A stretch of DNA of 64,000 bases, taken from the NCBI GenBank assembly GCA_045538895.1, contig JAZQEH010000013.1, forward strand, positions 3,492-67,491. The letters are read 5' to 3'. The stretch is from UMGS902 sp045538895. Its GTDB lineage: Bacteria > Bacillota > Clostridia > Oscillospirales > CAG-272. The position numbers and the translations under genes were made by a program. Below, one piece after another: positions 27,023 through 35,849 of the stretch. The notes below the pieces were generated by a model. It was not told where the DNA came from. It made no database searches and saw only the letters and a list, made by a program, of their open reading frames with translations. Position 1 is the stretch's first letter. Each line of letters begins with the position of its first letter.

Positions 27023-27793
27023 TTATTGCAGTTTGCCCATACCGCTGTTTACCCATTCTCTGGGCGAGCACCCCTCACTGTTTAAAAAGGCTCTGTAAAA
27101 ATTCGAATAGGTATCAAAGCCACATTCCTCACCGACTTGTGTAAAAGACAAATCAGTGCTCAATAATAGCTGCTTAGCTCTGGTGATCCGCATTTCGTTT
27201 ATAAAGCTGTGAGGTGTTTTCCCCGTCTGTTTTTTAAATGCCTGTATAAAGTAGTTCTCTGTATATCCACAAAGCTTAGCCAGCTCTTTAACGGTATACT
27301 TTTTCTTAAAATCCTCCGATATGACTGCTAAAACCTTATCCGTTATACCTACCTTTATACTGATGTTATACTTTTCAAGTGCCATAAGTATGCCGTATAT
27401 TACCGATGCTTTTTCAACCTTGGAAGCACCTGAATATATAAGTTCTTCCATCTTTTTAAAATGCGAAAGAAGCGTTTCTGTATCAAATCTTCCCCTGCAC
27501 GGGAGCGTGTGTGTGCTTTTGTAAAAATTCTCTTTAAAATGAATATAGAAAACCAAGGGACAGTCGCATTTCAAATTTCCTTCCTGATGCAGACCGTGTT
27601 CCATAATGTAGTATTCGCCGGCACCAAGCTCTATGGGCTCACCGTTAAAGGTGAAGCGGAACACACCGTCACACACCATAACCAGAACGTCCTGACTGCA
27701 AATACGTGTTGTTGCGTGCTCTCCCTCTTTCAGTTGTACAAAAGCCGCCGCAGTCCATACCGGCATTGTATTTAGCGAAAATCCGTATGCCAC
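27023..27793 (-). CDS. AraC-family transcriptional regulator
   Basis: 256 residues. An N-terminal cupin-like domain (FTFNGEPIELGAGEYYIMEH) is followed by a standard C-terminal AraC DNA-binding domain: YTVKELAKLCGYTENYFIQA (first HTH) and LSFTQVGEECGFDTYSNFYR (second HTH), ending in GCSPREWVNSG. GTG start after GGGGGTG. It is upstream of and co-directional with the two carbohydrate-enzyme-like genes and likely activates them in response to a sugar. Confidence 0.9.
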   Translation of the reverse strand: MAYGFSLNTMPVWTAAAFVQLKEGEHATTRICSQDVLVMVCDGVFRFTFNGEPIELGAGEYYIMEHGLHQEGNLKCDCPLVFYIHFKENFYKSTHTLPCRGRFDTETLLSHFKKMEELIYSGASKVEKASVIYGILMALEKYNISIKVGITDKVLAVISEDFKKKYTVKELAKLCGYTENYFIQAFKKQTGKTPHSFINEMRITRAKQLLLSTDLSFTQVGEECGFDTYSNFYRAFLNSEGCSPREWVNSGMGKLQ

Positions 27794-27813
27794 CCTCTCA
27801 CCCCCTTTATTTC

Positions 27814-27841
27814 AGTATAACACAAATCTGTATTTTTGCAA
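27814..27841 (-). promoter_or_regulatory. Promoter of the AraC gene at 27023
   Basis: On the minus strand TTGCAA (-35), 16 bp, TATACT (-10). The -35 begins a few bases after the distal hairpin of element B. Confidence 0.55.
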
Positions 27842-27871
27842 TAAAAAATCCCACTCGAAACGAGTGGGATT
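27841..27871 (-). terminator. Distal terminator hairpin flanking element B
   Basis: A 25-bp hairpin (stem AATCCCACTCG / CGAGTGGGATT) followed on the minus strand by a T-tract. It is identical to and in the same orientation as 28112-28136. Confidence 0.8.
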
Positions 27872-28111
27872 CAGCCTGATGACAAAGCCATCTGGCTGAG
27901 TGGAGGCTGAGAAACGCAGGCAGATTTTTGGATTTTTGTTTCGTCGGCGTACATGTGTACGGTAGAGACAAAAATCCGAAAAAGCAAGTAACGGCAAGGG
28001 CTTTTTAAGCCCTTTCCCCATTTTGTTTTTAATACGAAGTGGAAAATTATTTGTTCTTATTCCCTTTACTTTTATTTTTACTTGCGGTCTGACGTGTTTG
28101 TCAGCGCTCTG
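27872..28111 (-). mobile_element. Structured core element B (240 bp) between duplicated terminators
   Basis: On the minus strand this is the same core as 11228-11468: GCTGACAAACACGTCAG, then ACCGCAAGTA, the AAGGGCTTAAAAAGCCCTT hairpin, CTTGCTTTTTCGGATTTTTG, and a final TCAGCC-type hairpin. Flanking hairpins differ completely from those of copy A but are identical to each other. It has the same orientation relative to the upstream gene as copy A: stop codon, hairpin, core, hairpin, T-tract. Confidence 0.75.
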
Positions 28112-28136
28112 AATCCCACTCGAAACGAGTGGGATT
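28112..28136 (-). repeat. Proximal copy of permease terminator hairpin (no T-tract)
   Basis: The 25-bp hairpin 4 bp past the permease stop, followed on the minus strand by CAGAG rather than T residues. It is a direct duplicate of 27847-27871. Confidence 0.85.
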
Positions 28137-28140
28137 AATT

Positions 28141-29130
28141 TTATCTTTCTTCACGGAAATATGAAAGTCCAAGACTCTGAGGAGGCTGGCTTTCACGCTT
28201 TTCACGGATACTTGTAATAACAAGCACTATAATGGTTACAACGTAAGGAAGCATCTTGAGAAGCTCCTGAGCCGCAAAGCTCACGTTTACAACCGACCAG
28301 AGGATGTAAAGTCCGCCGAAAAGGAACGCACCGAGTATGCCCACGTTAGGACGCCATACCGCAAAAATTACAAGTGCGATTGCAAGCCAACCGCGGTCAC
28401 CAAAGCCGTCGTTTGCCCAGATACCCATGTAGTCAACTACGTAGTAAAGACCGCCAAGACCTGCAATCATACTGCCGATACAGGTTGCAACATACTTATA
28501 CTTGTTTACGTTGATACCCGCCGCATCTGCGGTAGCAGGGTTTTCACCGACTGCACGGAGATGAAGTCCCACACGTGTGCGGTTAAGCACAAATGCCGCT
28601 ACAAGCGCAATTACAACTGCAAGATAAACAAGAAATCCGTGCGAAAGGAAAATATCGCCGAACCAACCGAGTTTTTCTGCAAAGGGAAGATTTGTTTTAA
28701 ACAAAATCTTTGTCTGCGGGAACGAAAGCGAGGTTTCGCCCGTACCCGAAAGCTTTGCAAGTGTACCGCCGAAAAAGTTACCGATACCGATACCGAATGT
28801 GGTGAGTGCAAGACCGGTTACATTCTGATTTGCACGGAGAGTAACGGTGAGGAAACAATAAATAAAGCCCATTACAAGCGAGCCGAGAAGCGCACTTACA
28901 AAAGGAATCAAAATCGCAAGCACGGGATTCATCGTATCAACAGAATGTTCATAAAGGAACGCACCCGCCGCACCTGAAATACCGCCAACGTACATGATAC
29001 CGGGGATACCGAGGTTAAGATGTCCCGACTTTTCGGTGATGATCTCACCTGTCGAGCCGTAAAGCAACGGGATACCCTGCATTATTGCACGGGGCAAAAA
29101 CAGAAGAATCGAAGATAAAAACGCCATCAT
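28141..29130 (-). CDS. ABC transporter permease, nucleoside/BMP type (NupQ-like)
   Basis: 329 residues with about eight to ten hydrophobic helices, BPD_transp_2 family. Signature region: LNLGIPGIMYVGGISGAAGA near the N-terminus and VGENPATADAAGINVNKYKY (coupling-helix segment) in the middle. It forms the transmembrane channel with the second permease for uptake of a nucleoside-like solute bound by the lipoprotein at 31834. It starts with ATGA overlapping the upstream permease stop. It is the last gene of the operon, followed by duplicated terminators. Confidence 0.9.
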   Translation of the reverse strand: MMAFLSSILLFLPRAIMQGIPLLYGSTGEIITEKSGHLNLGIPGIMYVGGISGAAGAFLYEHSVDTMNPVLAILIPFVSALLGSLVMGFIYCFLTVTLRANQNVTGLALTTFGIGIGNFFGGTLAKLSGTGETSLSFPQTKILFKTNLPFAEKLGWFGDIFLSHGFLVYLAVVIALVAAFVLNRTRVGLHLRAVGENPATADAAGINVNKYKYVATCIGSMIAGLGGLYYVVDYMGIWANDGFGDRGWLAIALVIFAVWRPNVGILGAFLFGGLYILWSVVNVSFAAQELLKMLPYVVTIIVLVITSIREKRESQPPQSLGLSYFREER

Positions 29131-30233
29131 TTTGTTTTTACCTCCTTTTCACGGAATTTGATCTGATAATTAATAAAGAACTCACTGCCGATGATGAAGA
29201 AAATAATAATACCCGCAATGATGTCGGAGAACGCCTGATTAAGTCCGAGGTCGGTCGCAACCTGACCTGCACCCTTCTGCATAAATACAAGGAGGAACGA
29301 CGTAAGAATCATGAATAGGGGATTGAACTTCGCAAGCCACGAAACCATAATTGCAGTAAAGCCTCTGCCGCCGATTGTGTCGGGGGTAATGGAGTGGTCG
29401 GAGCCTGCAACAAGCAAAAAGCCTGCAATACCGCAAAGTGCGCCGGAGATTATCATGGTACGGATAATTACGGTCTTCACGTTTATACCGATGTAGCGTG
29501 CGGTGTTTTCACTCTCACCTACAACGGAAATCTCGTATCCGTGCTTGGAATACTTAAGGTAAATATACACAATAACCGTAAGTGCAAGCACGATAAGAAT
29601 GCTGAGCAGATACTTCTGTCCGAAAACCTTGGGGAGCCAGCCTATATTGGTGGCACCGTTGATCATACCGATCTGTCCCGAGCCCTTCGGCACCGCCCAG
29701 ATGTTTGCAAAGTATGAAACTATCTGCATTGCAATATAGTTCATCATAAGGGTAAAAAGTGTTTCGTTTGTACCCCAGTGTGCCTTGAAAAATGCAGGAA
29801 TGAATCCCCAGATAGCACCTGCAACAATACTACCGATAAGCATTACGGGAATCATAAGCCAATTCGGAACGGTACCGGTAAGCTTAAGCATACAAGCCGC
29901 CGCAACGAAGCCGCCGATAAGAGCCTGTCCCTCAGCGCCGATGTTCCAGAATCGCATTTTGAATGCAGGAGTTACCGCAAGTGATACGCAAAGAAGCATC
30001 GCAAGTGCTTGAAGCAGATTCCAGATTCGGTGTGATGAACCAAACGCACCTTTAAACATGGTGGTATAAATATCAAAGGGATTCTCTCCGGTTATAAGCA
30101 CGGAAACAACGCCGCTGAAAATGAGCGCTGCGAGAACTGCAACGATTCTGATAAGCCATGACTTCCACCAGACGATAGCACCACGCTTTACAATATGGAA
30201 GAGAGGTTCACGTGTCTTTTCATGCTTTGCCAT
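29127..30233 (-). CDS. ABC transporter permease, nucleoside/BMP type (NupP-like)
   Basis: 368 residues, multi-spanning BPD_transp_2 permease. It contains FWNIGAEGQALIGGFVAAAC and VVGESENTARYIGINVKTVI (cytoplasmic coupling loop). It is longer than its partner because of an N-terminal cytoplasmic stretch. It overlaps the ATPase gene by one base (TAATG) and the following permease by four. This order, lipoprotein-ATPase-permease-permease, is that of NupNOPQ-like guanosine or purine nucleoside importers. Confidence 0.9.
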   Translation of the reverse strand: MAKHEKTREPLFHIVKRGAIVWWKSWLIRIVAVLAALIFSGVVSVLITGENPFDIYTTMFKGAFGSSHRIWNLLQALAMLLCVSLAVTPAFKMRFWNIGAEGQALIGGFVAAACMLKLTGTVPNWLMIPVMLIGSIVAGAIWGFIPAFFKAHWGTNETLFTLMMNYIAMQIVSYFANIWAVPKGSGQIGMINGATNIGWLPKVFGQKYLLSILIVLALTVIVYIYLKYSKHGYEISVVGESENTARYIGINVKTVIIRTMIISGALCGIAGFLLVAGSDHSITPDTIGGRGFTAIMVSWLAKFNPLFMILTSFLLVFMQKGAGQVATDLGLNQAFSDIIAGIIIFFIIGSEFFINYQIKFREKEVKTK

Positions 30234-31765
30234 TACTTTTCTCCCCCTTCGCTCTGACTCTTGGTCATAAGCAGACCGATTTCTTCTTTAGTGGCGGTTC
30301 TCGCATCCACAATACCGGTAACTCTACCGCCGCCGATAACGAGAATTCTGTCACAAAGCTCAAGCAAAACGTCAAGGTCTTCGCCTACAAAAATAACGGC
30401 TACTCCCTGCTCCTTTTGCTGATTTAAAAGATTATATATAAGATAAGAGGAGTTGATATCAAGACCTCTTACAGGATATGCTGCCATAAGAACGGTGGGT
30501 GCAGCCGCAATTTCACGACCTACAAGCACCTTTTGTACGTTACCGCCGGAAAGACGGCGAACGGGTGTATTTGCACCCGGAGTTACTACCTCAAGGCGGT
30601 TAATGATATCCTCGGCAAGTGCTTTAGGCCCTTTACGCTCAAGGAATACCGAATTACCCTTGGAGTAGCTGCGTAGCATCATGTTATCTACAATATCCAT
30701 ATTTCCTACAAGTCCCATGCCAAGACGGTCCTCAGGCACAAATGAAAGACGTACACCTAAGTCACGTATCTGTATAGGAGTTTTACCGCGGAGGTCATCG
30801 ACCTCGCCTGTCTTGGGATTGTAGTAGTAAATGTCGCCCTCATTTATCTTCTGAAGACCTGCAATAGACTCAAGAAGTTCTCTCTGTCCGCTGCCTGCAA
30901 TACCCGCGATACCTAAAATCTCGCCTGAGTTTGCAACAAACGAAACATCGTCAAGCACCCTTACGCCCTCACGGTTAAGGCAGGTAACGTCCTTGACTTC
31001 AAGGCGTTTCTGTACGTTCTTGGGCTCGGTGCGGTCAATATTGAGTTCAACCTTTTTACCCACCATCATTTCGGTGAGTGCCATTTCATCAGTTTCAGCC
31101 GTGTTTACAGTACCTGCATACTTACCCTTACAGAGTACCGAAACTCTGTCGGAAAGAGAAAGCACCTCATGCAGCTTATGTGTGATAATTACGATAGCCT
31201 TTCCGTCGCTACGCATATTACGAAGCACCTTGAAAAGCTTCTGCGTTTCCTGAGGAGTAAGCACTGCGGTAGGCTCGTCCAGAATGAGAATGTCTGCACC
31301 ACGGTAAAGCACCTTGATTATCTCAACGGTCTGCTTTTCCGAAACCGACATCTCGTAAATCTTTTTGTTCGGATCAATTTCAAAGCCGTACTGCTCGCTG
31401 ATTTCTTTTACACGTGCAGCCGCCTTTTTAATGTCATATTTACCGTCATTCTCAAGACCGAGAATGATATTTTCGGTAGCGGTGAAAACATCAACAAGCT
31501 TAAAATGCTGATGAATCATACCGATACCGTACTTGAAGGCATCCTTGGGCGAGCCGATAACTACCTCTTCACCGTCAATAAAGATCTGGCCGTGGTCGGG
31601 ATAGTAAATACCCGCAATCATATTCATAAGTGTGGTCTTGCCGCTTCCGTTTTCTCCGAGAATTGACAAAATCTCACCGCGGTTAACGGTAAGGTCAACG
31701 TTATCGTTAGCAACAACACTGCCAAAGGTCTTGGTTATACCTTTAAGTTCAATAGCTACGCTCAA
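30233..31765 (-). CDS. ABC transporter ATP-binding protein, duplicated domain (NupO-like)
   Basis: 510 residues made of two ABC domains in tandem. The first has Walker A GENGSGKTT, Q-loop IHQHFKLVD, Walker B ILILDEPTAVL and the switch HKLHEV. The second half is the degenerate version usual for this family: GIAGSGQRELLE in place of Walker A, LSGGNVQKVLVGREI as signature and AAYPVRGLDI. It energises nucleoside uptake. TTG start with GGAGG 8 bp upstream. Bacteria use the same architecture for sugar importers, but the BMP lipoprotein points to nucleosides. Confidence 0.92.
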   Translation of the reverse strand: MSVAIELKGITKTFGSVVANDNVDLTVNRGEILSILGENGSGKTTLMNMIAGIYYPDHGQIFIDGEEVVIGSPKDAFKYGIGMIHQHFKLVDVFTATENIILGLENDGKYDIKKAAARVKEISEQYGFEIDPNKKIYEMSVSEKQTVEIIKVLYRGADILILDEPTAVLTPQETQKLFKVLRNMRSDGKAIVIITHKLHEVLSLSDRVSVLCKGKYAGTVNTAETDEMALTEMMVGKKVELNIDRTEPKNVQKRLEVKDVTCLNREGVRVLDDVSFVANSGEILGIAGIAGSGQRELLESIAGLQKINEGDIYYYNPKTGEVDDLRGKTPIQIRDLGVRLSFVPEDRLGMGLVGNMDIVDNMMLRSYSKGNSVFLERKGPKALAEDIINRLEVVTPGANTPVRRLSGGNVQKVLVGREIAAAPTVLMAAYPVRGLDINSSYLIYNLLNQQKEQGVAVIFVGEDLDVLLELCDRILVIGGGRVTGIVDARTATKEEIGLLMTKSQSEGGEK

Positions 31766-31793
31766 AATTATACCTCCGTAATAACAAGTGTAG

Positions 31794-31812
31794 GAGAGGC
31801 AAAATGCCTCGC
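31794..31812 (-). promoter_or_regulatory. Intercistronic stem-loop after the BMP lipoprotein gene
   Basis: GAGGCA-AAA-TGCCTC between the lipoprotein stop and the ATPase start, without a T-tract. It may stabilise or partly terminate the transcript so that the binding protein is made in excess. Confidence 0.4.
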
Positions 31813-31833
31813 CTTATATACTTGTAAAAAGAA

Positions 31834-33045
31834 TTAATATGCGTCGTTAAGAAGAGTGATGCCGTCGATTCTTACATCGAAGTAAGGAGCACTGCGGAAC
31901 TTGGATTCATAGAATACGCCGTCCTCGATAACTTCAGTGTCCTTTTCGTATGCAGCATCGGTATCAACGTCTGCAAGGTAGGAATCAAGAGCTACGCCGC
32001 CTACAGTGAAGGTGGAAGCATCGAATACGTTAACGGTGCCTGCGATAAGAGCAGCCTTAACTTCCTCGATCTTTTCAACAGTGCCTGCAGCTGCAGCCTG
32101 AGTGTTAACATCGGTGAGAAGTACGGACTCAGTGTCAATGGTGCCTGTCCAGTCGTTAGCAACCTTTTCACCCTTTACGAGAGTGTTTACAACATACTCA
32201 TAGTAAGGAGCCCAGTTGATTCTGGAAGATACGATAAAGGTGTTGGGGCAAGCTGCTACAGTAGAACCGTTGTAGGAAACGTTAGGAACGCCTGCTTCTT
32301 CACAAGCAGTAGGAGCACCCATGGAGTCAGCATGCTGGCTGATGAGTACGCAACCCTCGTTGAGAAGCTTGGTAGCTGCTTCCTTCTCTGCTGCTTCGTC
32401 ATACCAAGAGCCGGTGAACTGAACCTTCATGGTTACAGAGGGGCAAATGGACTTAGCGCCGAGATAGAAAGAGGTGTAACCGGAGATAACTTCTGCGTAG
32501 GTGTATGCACCAACATAGCCCATAACAGCCTGTTCAGCAGTAATCTTGCCAGCTTCGATCATTTCGTTGAGCTTCATACCTGCAGCAACACCTGCAAGGT
32601 AACGGCCCTCGTAAATGGATGCGAATGCGTTAGCAAAGTTATCGAGCTTTTCGGTGTGAGCCATAGTACCGGTTGCATGGCAGAACTGAACGGAAGGATA
32701 TTCCTTTGCTGCCTGAAGAATGTAGGACTCATGGCCGAAAGAGTTTGCAAAGATGATGTTACAGCCGTCAGCAGCAAGGTCTACTGCTGCTTCGTAGCAC
32801 TCATTACCCTCGGGAATGTTGGTCTTGATAACCCACTGGTCATCCTTAAGGCCGAGGTTTGCAACTGCTTCCTTGAAAGCTTCGATGAAGTTCTTGTCGT
32901 AAGTTGAGTTTTCATCGTGGAGACAGATAAGACCGAACTTAACGTCTTCAACGGAGTTGATGCCGGCTGTTTCTTCGTTTTCACCGCAAGAAACGAAAGC
33001 AAACATCATTACTGCAACAAGAACAAGTGCGAGTAACTTTTTCAT
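31834..33045 (-). CDS. BMP-family substrate-binding lipoprotein (nucleoside uptake)
   Basis: 403 residues from the ATG at 33045, chosen for GGAGG 7 bp upstream; a longer frame upstream lacks a site. The signal peptide KKLLALVLVAVMMFAFVSC ends in a lipobox Cys, giving a membrane-anchored lipoprotein. The PBP fold of the BMP family follows: VKFGLICLHDENSTYDKNFI, AADGCNIIFANSFGHESYI, and ISQHADSMGAPTACEEAGV. It captures a nucleoside-like ligand for the ATPase and two permeases encoded downstream. As usual for binding proteins it is first in the operon. Confidence 0.92.
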   Translation of the reverse strand: MKKLLALVLVAVMMFAFVSCGENEETAGINSVEDVKFGLICLHDENSTYDKNFIEAFKEAVANLGLKDDQWVIKTNIPEGNECYEAAVDLAADGCNIIFANSFGHESYILQAAKEYPSVQFCHATGTMAHTEKLDNFANAFASIYEGRYLAGVAAGMKLNEMIEAGKITAEQAVMGYVGAYTYAEVISGYTSFYLGAKSICPSVTMKVQFTGSWYDEAAEKEAATKLLNEGCVLISQHADSMGAPTACEEAGVPNVSYNGSTVAACPNTFIVSSRINWAPYYEYVVNTLVKGEKVANDWTGTIDTESVLLTDVNTQAAAAGTVEKIEEVKAALIAGTVNVFDASTFTVGGVALDSYLADVDTDAAYEKDTEVIEDGVFYESKFRSAPYFDVRIDGITLLNDAY

Positions 33046-33114
33046 TTTCTTTTCCTCCAAATATACCATTTTTGATTTTTTGAGAATTTTCTTCTCTGCA
33101 TAATGGTTCATTTT

Positions 33115-33144
33115 ATTTTACCAAATTATTACTACAATTTACAA
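33115..33144 (-). promoter_or_regulatory. Promoter of the nucleoside importer operon
   Basis: On the minus strand TTGTAA (-35), 18 bp, TAAAAT (-10). No purine riboswitch is evident in the leader. Confidence 0.45.
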
Positions 33145-33227
33145 GTTACATTTTCGACGAAAATCACACTGCTTTTTTTTGCGTTTTCAACAATTCTTAC
33201 AATACAGTATTTTTTAAACAATACATA

Positions 33228-33256
33228 TTGTAAAAAAACTTAATTTGTGATATAAT
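33228..33256 (+). promoter_or_regulatory. Promoter of the envelope-protein pair
   Basis: TTGTAA (-35), 17 bp, TATAAT (-10) with extended TG, 32 bp before the first start codon. Confidence 0.7.
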
Positions 33257-33288
33257 ATTTTAAATGATTTCAAAAGGAACGTGAAGAA

Positions 33289-33555
33289 TTGAAACTGCCA
33301 GTTAAAATACTCATTACCGTGCTTGTAACACTGCTTTGTGCTTCACTTATGGCATATAGCATTCTCGGTGTAATACTGCTCGGTCCTTCAAAGGATGCAG
33401 GACGCATGCTTTTAACCTCGCTCAACGAGTCGGGTATGAGCTTTGTACCCCGTCTGTACATGAATGAGGACAGAATTGAAGAACTGCTTAATTCATATGA
33501 TAACGGCGAAGTACACGACATAAAAACCGTTACAATAACAACTTCGCATAATTAA
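33289..33555 (+). CDS. Small single-pass membrane protein, unknown
   Basis: 88 residues. One N-terminal hydrophobic helix (ILITVLVTLLCASLMAYSIL) is followed by an extracytoplasmic, partly acidic segment. TTG start, with AAAGGA about 10 bp upstream and a strong promoter before it. It is 19 bp before the larger membrane protein and so probably acts with it. No family recognised. Confidence 0.7.
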   Translation: MKLPVKILITVLVTLLCASLMAYSILGVILLGPSKDAGRMLLTSLNESGMSFVPRLYMNEDRIEELLNSYDNGEVHDIKTVTITTSHN

Positions 33556-33574
33556 TACAGAAACAAGGAACGCT

Positions 33575-34558
33575 ATGAAAGATTTTTATGTAAAACCCGA
33601 ACTTGTCGTTGCCGAAACCGACGAAGAGTTTATTGTTTTCGAACCGCCGAAGATGCCTTTCTGGCAAAAACTGCTGATTTATTGCTCGATCTGGCTTGTT
33701 CTGACATTTATTGTTTCGGTTTTCACGCACTCGGTGTGCAAGCAATATGCAGCAGCACAGCCGGAAACTGCAATAACATCATATATGTCGCTTGCAAAGC
33801 AGGAAATATTCTTTGACGCTATTTCCTCCGCTATGCCCGGGCATGACAATAAATACGAGCCGACATACAGCACCGCAGGCAGAATTGCAAACATGTATAC
33901 AAGTCCTCTTTCGTTTGCAAAACTTTCAAACGAATTTACCGAGGAGAATCCCGTTTACATTATCAAACACAACGGTGAAAATATGTTCAAGGTTACGCTC
34001 GAATACGGTGACCCGACAGGATTTATGAAATTCCGCGGCTATCGTGTGATGAAAACCGAGCTCGTCAATGAAAACTTATTGACTCTTAACTCCTACAACG
34101 TTGTATTCTCATCCGACTCGTTTGTTTTTATAAACGAGCGCAAACTTGATTCACAGCTTACAGGCGTGTTTGAGATGTTTGACGTTTTCGGCAATAACAA
34201 CTACTACGGCATTGTACTCAAAGACATGCTGCTTGAACCTAAAATAATGGTTCAACGCTTCAACTACACAAACTATACAACCACAACGCTTGACTGTAAG
34301 CGTGTTGATGATTATTTCATATTCCCATACAAGGGCGGAGAACTCCATACCGTTAAATTCTCGGCACCGTCCGGAGCCACGGTAAAAATTGGCGACAAAG
34401 AGGTTTCAGACTTCTTTATAACCTCTACAGAAATTGTTAACGGCGTAGAAATGAGCGTATACACCGTACCTACCGTATACGGTGAACAACCTGTTACCGC
34501 GTATATCAACGAAAAAGAAGTTGAAGTTACCGTAATAGCAAACGAAAATCTCAAATAA
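33575..34558 (+). CDS. Single-pass extracytoplasmic protein, unknown
   Basis: 327 residues. A cytoplasmic N-terminus (about 35 residues) contains EEFIVFEPPKMPFWQKLLIY, then a transmembrane helix (LLIYCSIWLVLTFIVSVFTH). The long outer part is beta-rich and ends in two small sandwich-like stretches (SGATVKIGDKEVSDFFITST; GEQPVTAYINEKEVEVTVIA). AAGGAACG precedes the ATG. It forms a two-gene unit with the 88-residue membrane protein. Function unknown; an envelope role is inferred from topology only. Confidence 0.75.
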   Translation: MKDFYVKPELVVAETDEEFIVFEPPKMPFWQKLLIYCSIWLVLTFIVSVFTHSVCKQYAAAQPETAITSYMSLAKQEIFFDAISSAMPGHDNKYEPTYSTAGRIANMYTSPLSFAKLSNEFTEENPVYIIKHNGENMFKVTLEYGDPTGFMKFRGYRVMKTELVNENLLTLNSYNVVFSSDSFVFINERKLDSQLTGVFEMFDVFGNNNYYGIVLKDMLLEPKIMVQRFNYTNYTTTTLDCKRVDDYFIFPYKGGELHTVKFSAPSGATVKIGDKEVSDFFITSTEIVNGVEMSVYTVPTVYGEQPVTAYINEKEVEVTVIANENLK

Positions 34559-34561
34559 TAA

Positions 34562-34598
34562 AAACGAGTCAGCAAAAAATGCTGACTCATTTTTATTA
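34562..34598. terminator. Bidirectional terminator
   Basis: Stem GAGTCAGCA / TGCTGACTC with T-tracts on both strands, shared by the convergent membrane-protein gene and asnA. Confidence 0.85.
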
Positions 34599-35603
34599 AA
34601 GCAATCTGATTCCGTTTTCTGCACAAATACGCACGGTTTCCTCGTCCCAGATGCTCGACTGCACCTCACCGATGTGGGCACAGCCCATAAGCAGCATACA
34701 AAGACGTGACTGACCGATACCTCCGCCGATAGTGAGCGGAAGCTCATCATTTAAAAGCATCTTATGAAACGGAAGTTCTCTGCGATGGTTACAGCTTGCA
34801 ATATCAAGCTGTCTTGAAAGCGACTCTGCATCTACACGGATACCCATTGAAGAAATCTCAAGCGCATTGTCAAGCACCTCATTCCACAAAAGGATATCGC
34901 CGTTAAGACTCCAGTCGTCATAGTCTGGAGCACGTGTGCCGTGCGGCTTACCTGACTTAAGCATGCCGCCTATCTGCATTATAAACACCGTACCGTACTT
35001 GCGTGTAATCTCCTTTTCACGCTCTACGGGTGTCATGCCGGGATACATGTCCTCAAGCTCCTGAGAAGTTATGAATTTAACGTCACGGTTGATTTTTGTA
35101 TGAAGTTGCGGAAAATGCACCTTGAGGCGGTTATTTGTATTGTAAAGTGCATCTACAATAGCACTTACGATAAGTTTAAGGTATTCGGGAGTACGGCTCT
35201 CCTTGGTGATAATCTTCTCCCAGTCCCACTGGTCAACGTAAATAGAATGTATATTGTCAAGCTCCTCGTCACGGCGGATCGCGTTCATATCCGTGTAAAG
35301 ACCGTTACCCACTGCGAAGTTATAGCGTTTAAGTGCAAGACGCTTCCACTTCGCAAGCGAATGTACGACCTGTGCATCAACACCGATTGCAGGAACGTCA
35401 AACGAAACAGGACGCTCGTAGCCGTTAAGGTTATCGTTAAGTCCGGATTCCTCTGTTACAAAAAGAGGTGCCGAAACACGTTTTAAATTGAGTGCAGACG
35501 AAAGCTCGCTCTGGAACGTCTGCTTAATATATGCTATCGCACGCTGGGTATCATACTCATCAAGAAGCGGTTTGTACCCCTCGGGAACTATTACCTTGTT
35601 CAT
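34596..35603 (-). CDS. asnA: Aspartate-ammonia ligase (asparagine synthetase A)
   Basis: 335 residues from the ATG at 35603, chosen for AGGAGG upstream; the frame extends 19 codons further without a site. It is a class II aminoacyl-tRNA-synthetase-like fold: FQSELSSALNLKRVSAPLFV, the central VDQWDWEKII, and the C-terminal motif 3 region GGGIGQSRLCMLLMGCAHIG. It makes asparagine from aspartate, ammonia and ATP. It is monocistronic between a terminator and a repeat-filled gap. Confidence 0.96.
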   Translation of the reverse strand: MNKVIVPEGYKPLLDEYDTQRAIAYIKQTFQSELSSALNLKRVSAPLFVTEESGLNDNLNGYERPVSFDVPAIGVDAQVVHSLAKWKRLALKRYNFAVGNGLYTDMNAIRRDEELDNIHSIYVDQWDWEKIITKESRTPEYLKLIVSAIVDALYNTNNRLKVHFPQLHTKINRDVKFITSQELEDMYPGMTPVEREKEITRKYGTVFIMQIGGMLKSGKPHGTRAPDYDDWSLNGDILLWNEVLDNALEISSMGIRVDAESLSRQLDIASCNHRRELPFHKMLLNDELPLTIGGGIGQSRLCMLLMGCAHIGEVQSSIWDEETVRICAENGIRLL

Positions 35604-35671
35604 TTCTCTGCCTCCTGAAATGGAATAATTTATTATACTGCACATACAAAGCAAAGTCAAGAAATATAGGA

Positions 35672-35843
35672 AAATTAATGTTTATGGGAGTAACGAAGGC
35701 TCCCTCAGACGAGGGAGCTGTCAGCGGAACGCTGACTGAGGGAGGGAAAAAAGTAACAATTAGAACGGTTCCCTCCTTCCGTCGCCTTGCGGCGCCACCT
35801 TCCTCGTCTGAGGAAGGCTTGTTAATGTAAACATTAATTTACC
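35672..35843. repeat. TIR element E2 (CTGTCAGCGGA module)
   Basis: Left end TTAATGTTTATGGGAGTAAC; inverted right end TAAATTAATGTTTACATTAA. The centre contains two long complementary blocks, CTCCCTCAGACGAGGGAG and CCTTCCTCGTCTGAGGAAGG, plus CTGTCAGCGGAACGCTGACTG. It fills the gap between asnA and the glyQS terminator. Confidence 0.7.
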
Positions 35844-35849
35844 GCTTAA

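Noticed and set aside
33045..33288. Purine riboswitch upstream of the nucleoside importer
   Set aside because: The leader is AT-rich without the paired loops and three-way junction expected of the purine aptamer.
34596..35660. Longer asnA, bmp, hpt, def, rpoZ and yugP frames with extra N-terminal residues
   Set aside because: In each case a strong ribosome binding site lies directly before the downstream ATG, and the extra residues do not resemble the family's N-terminus.
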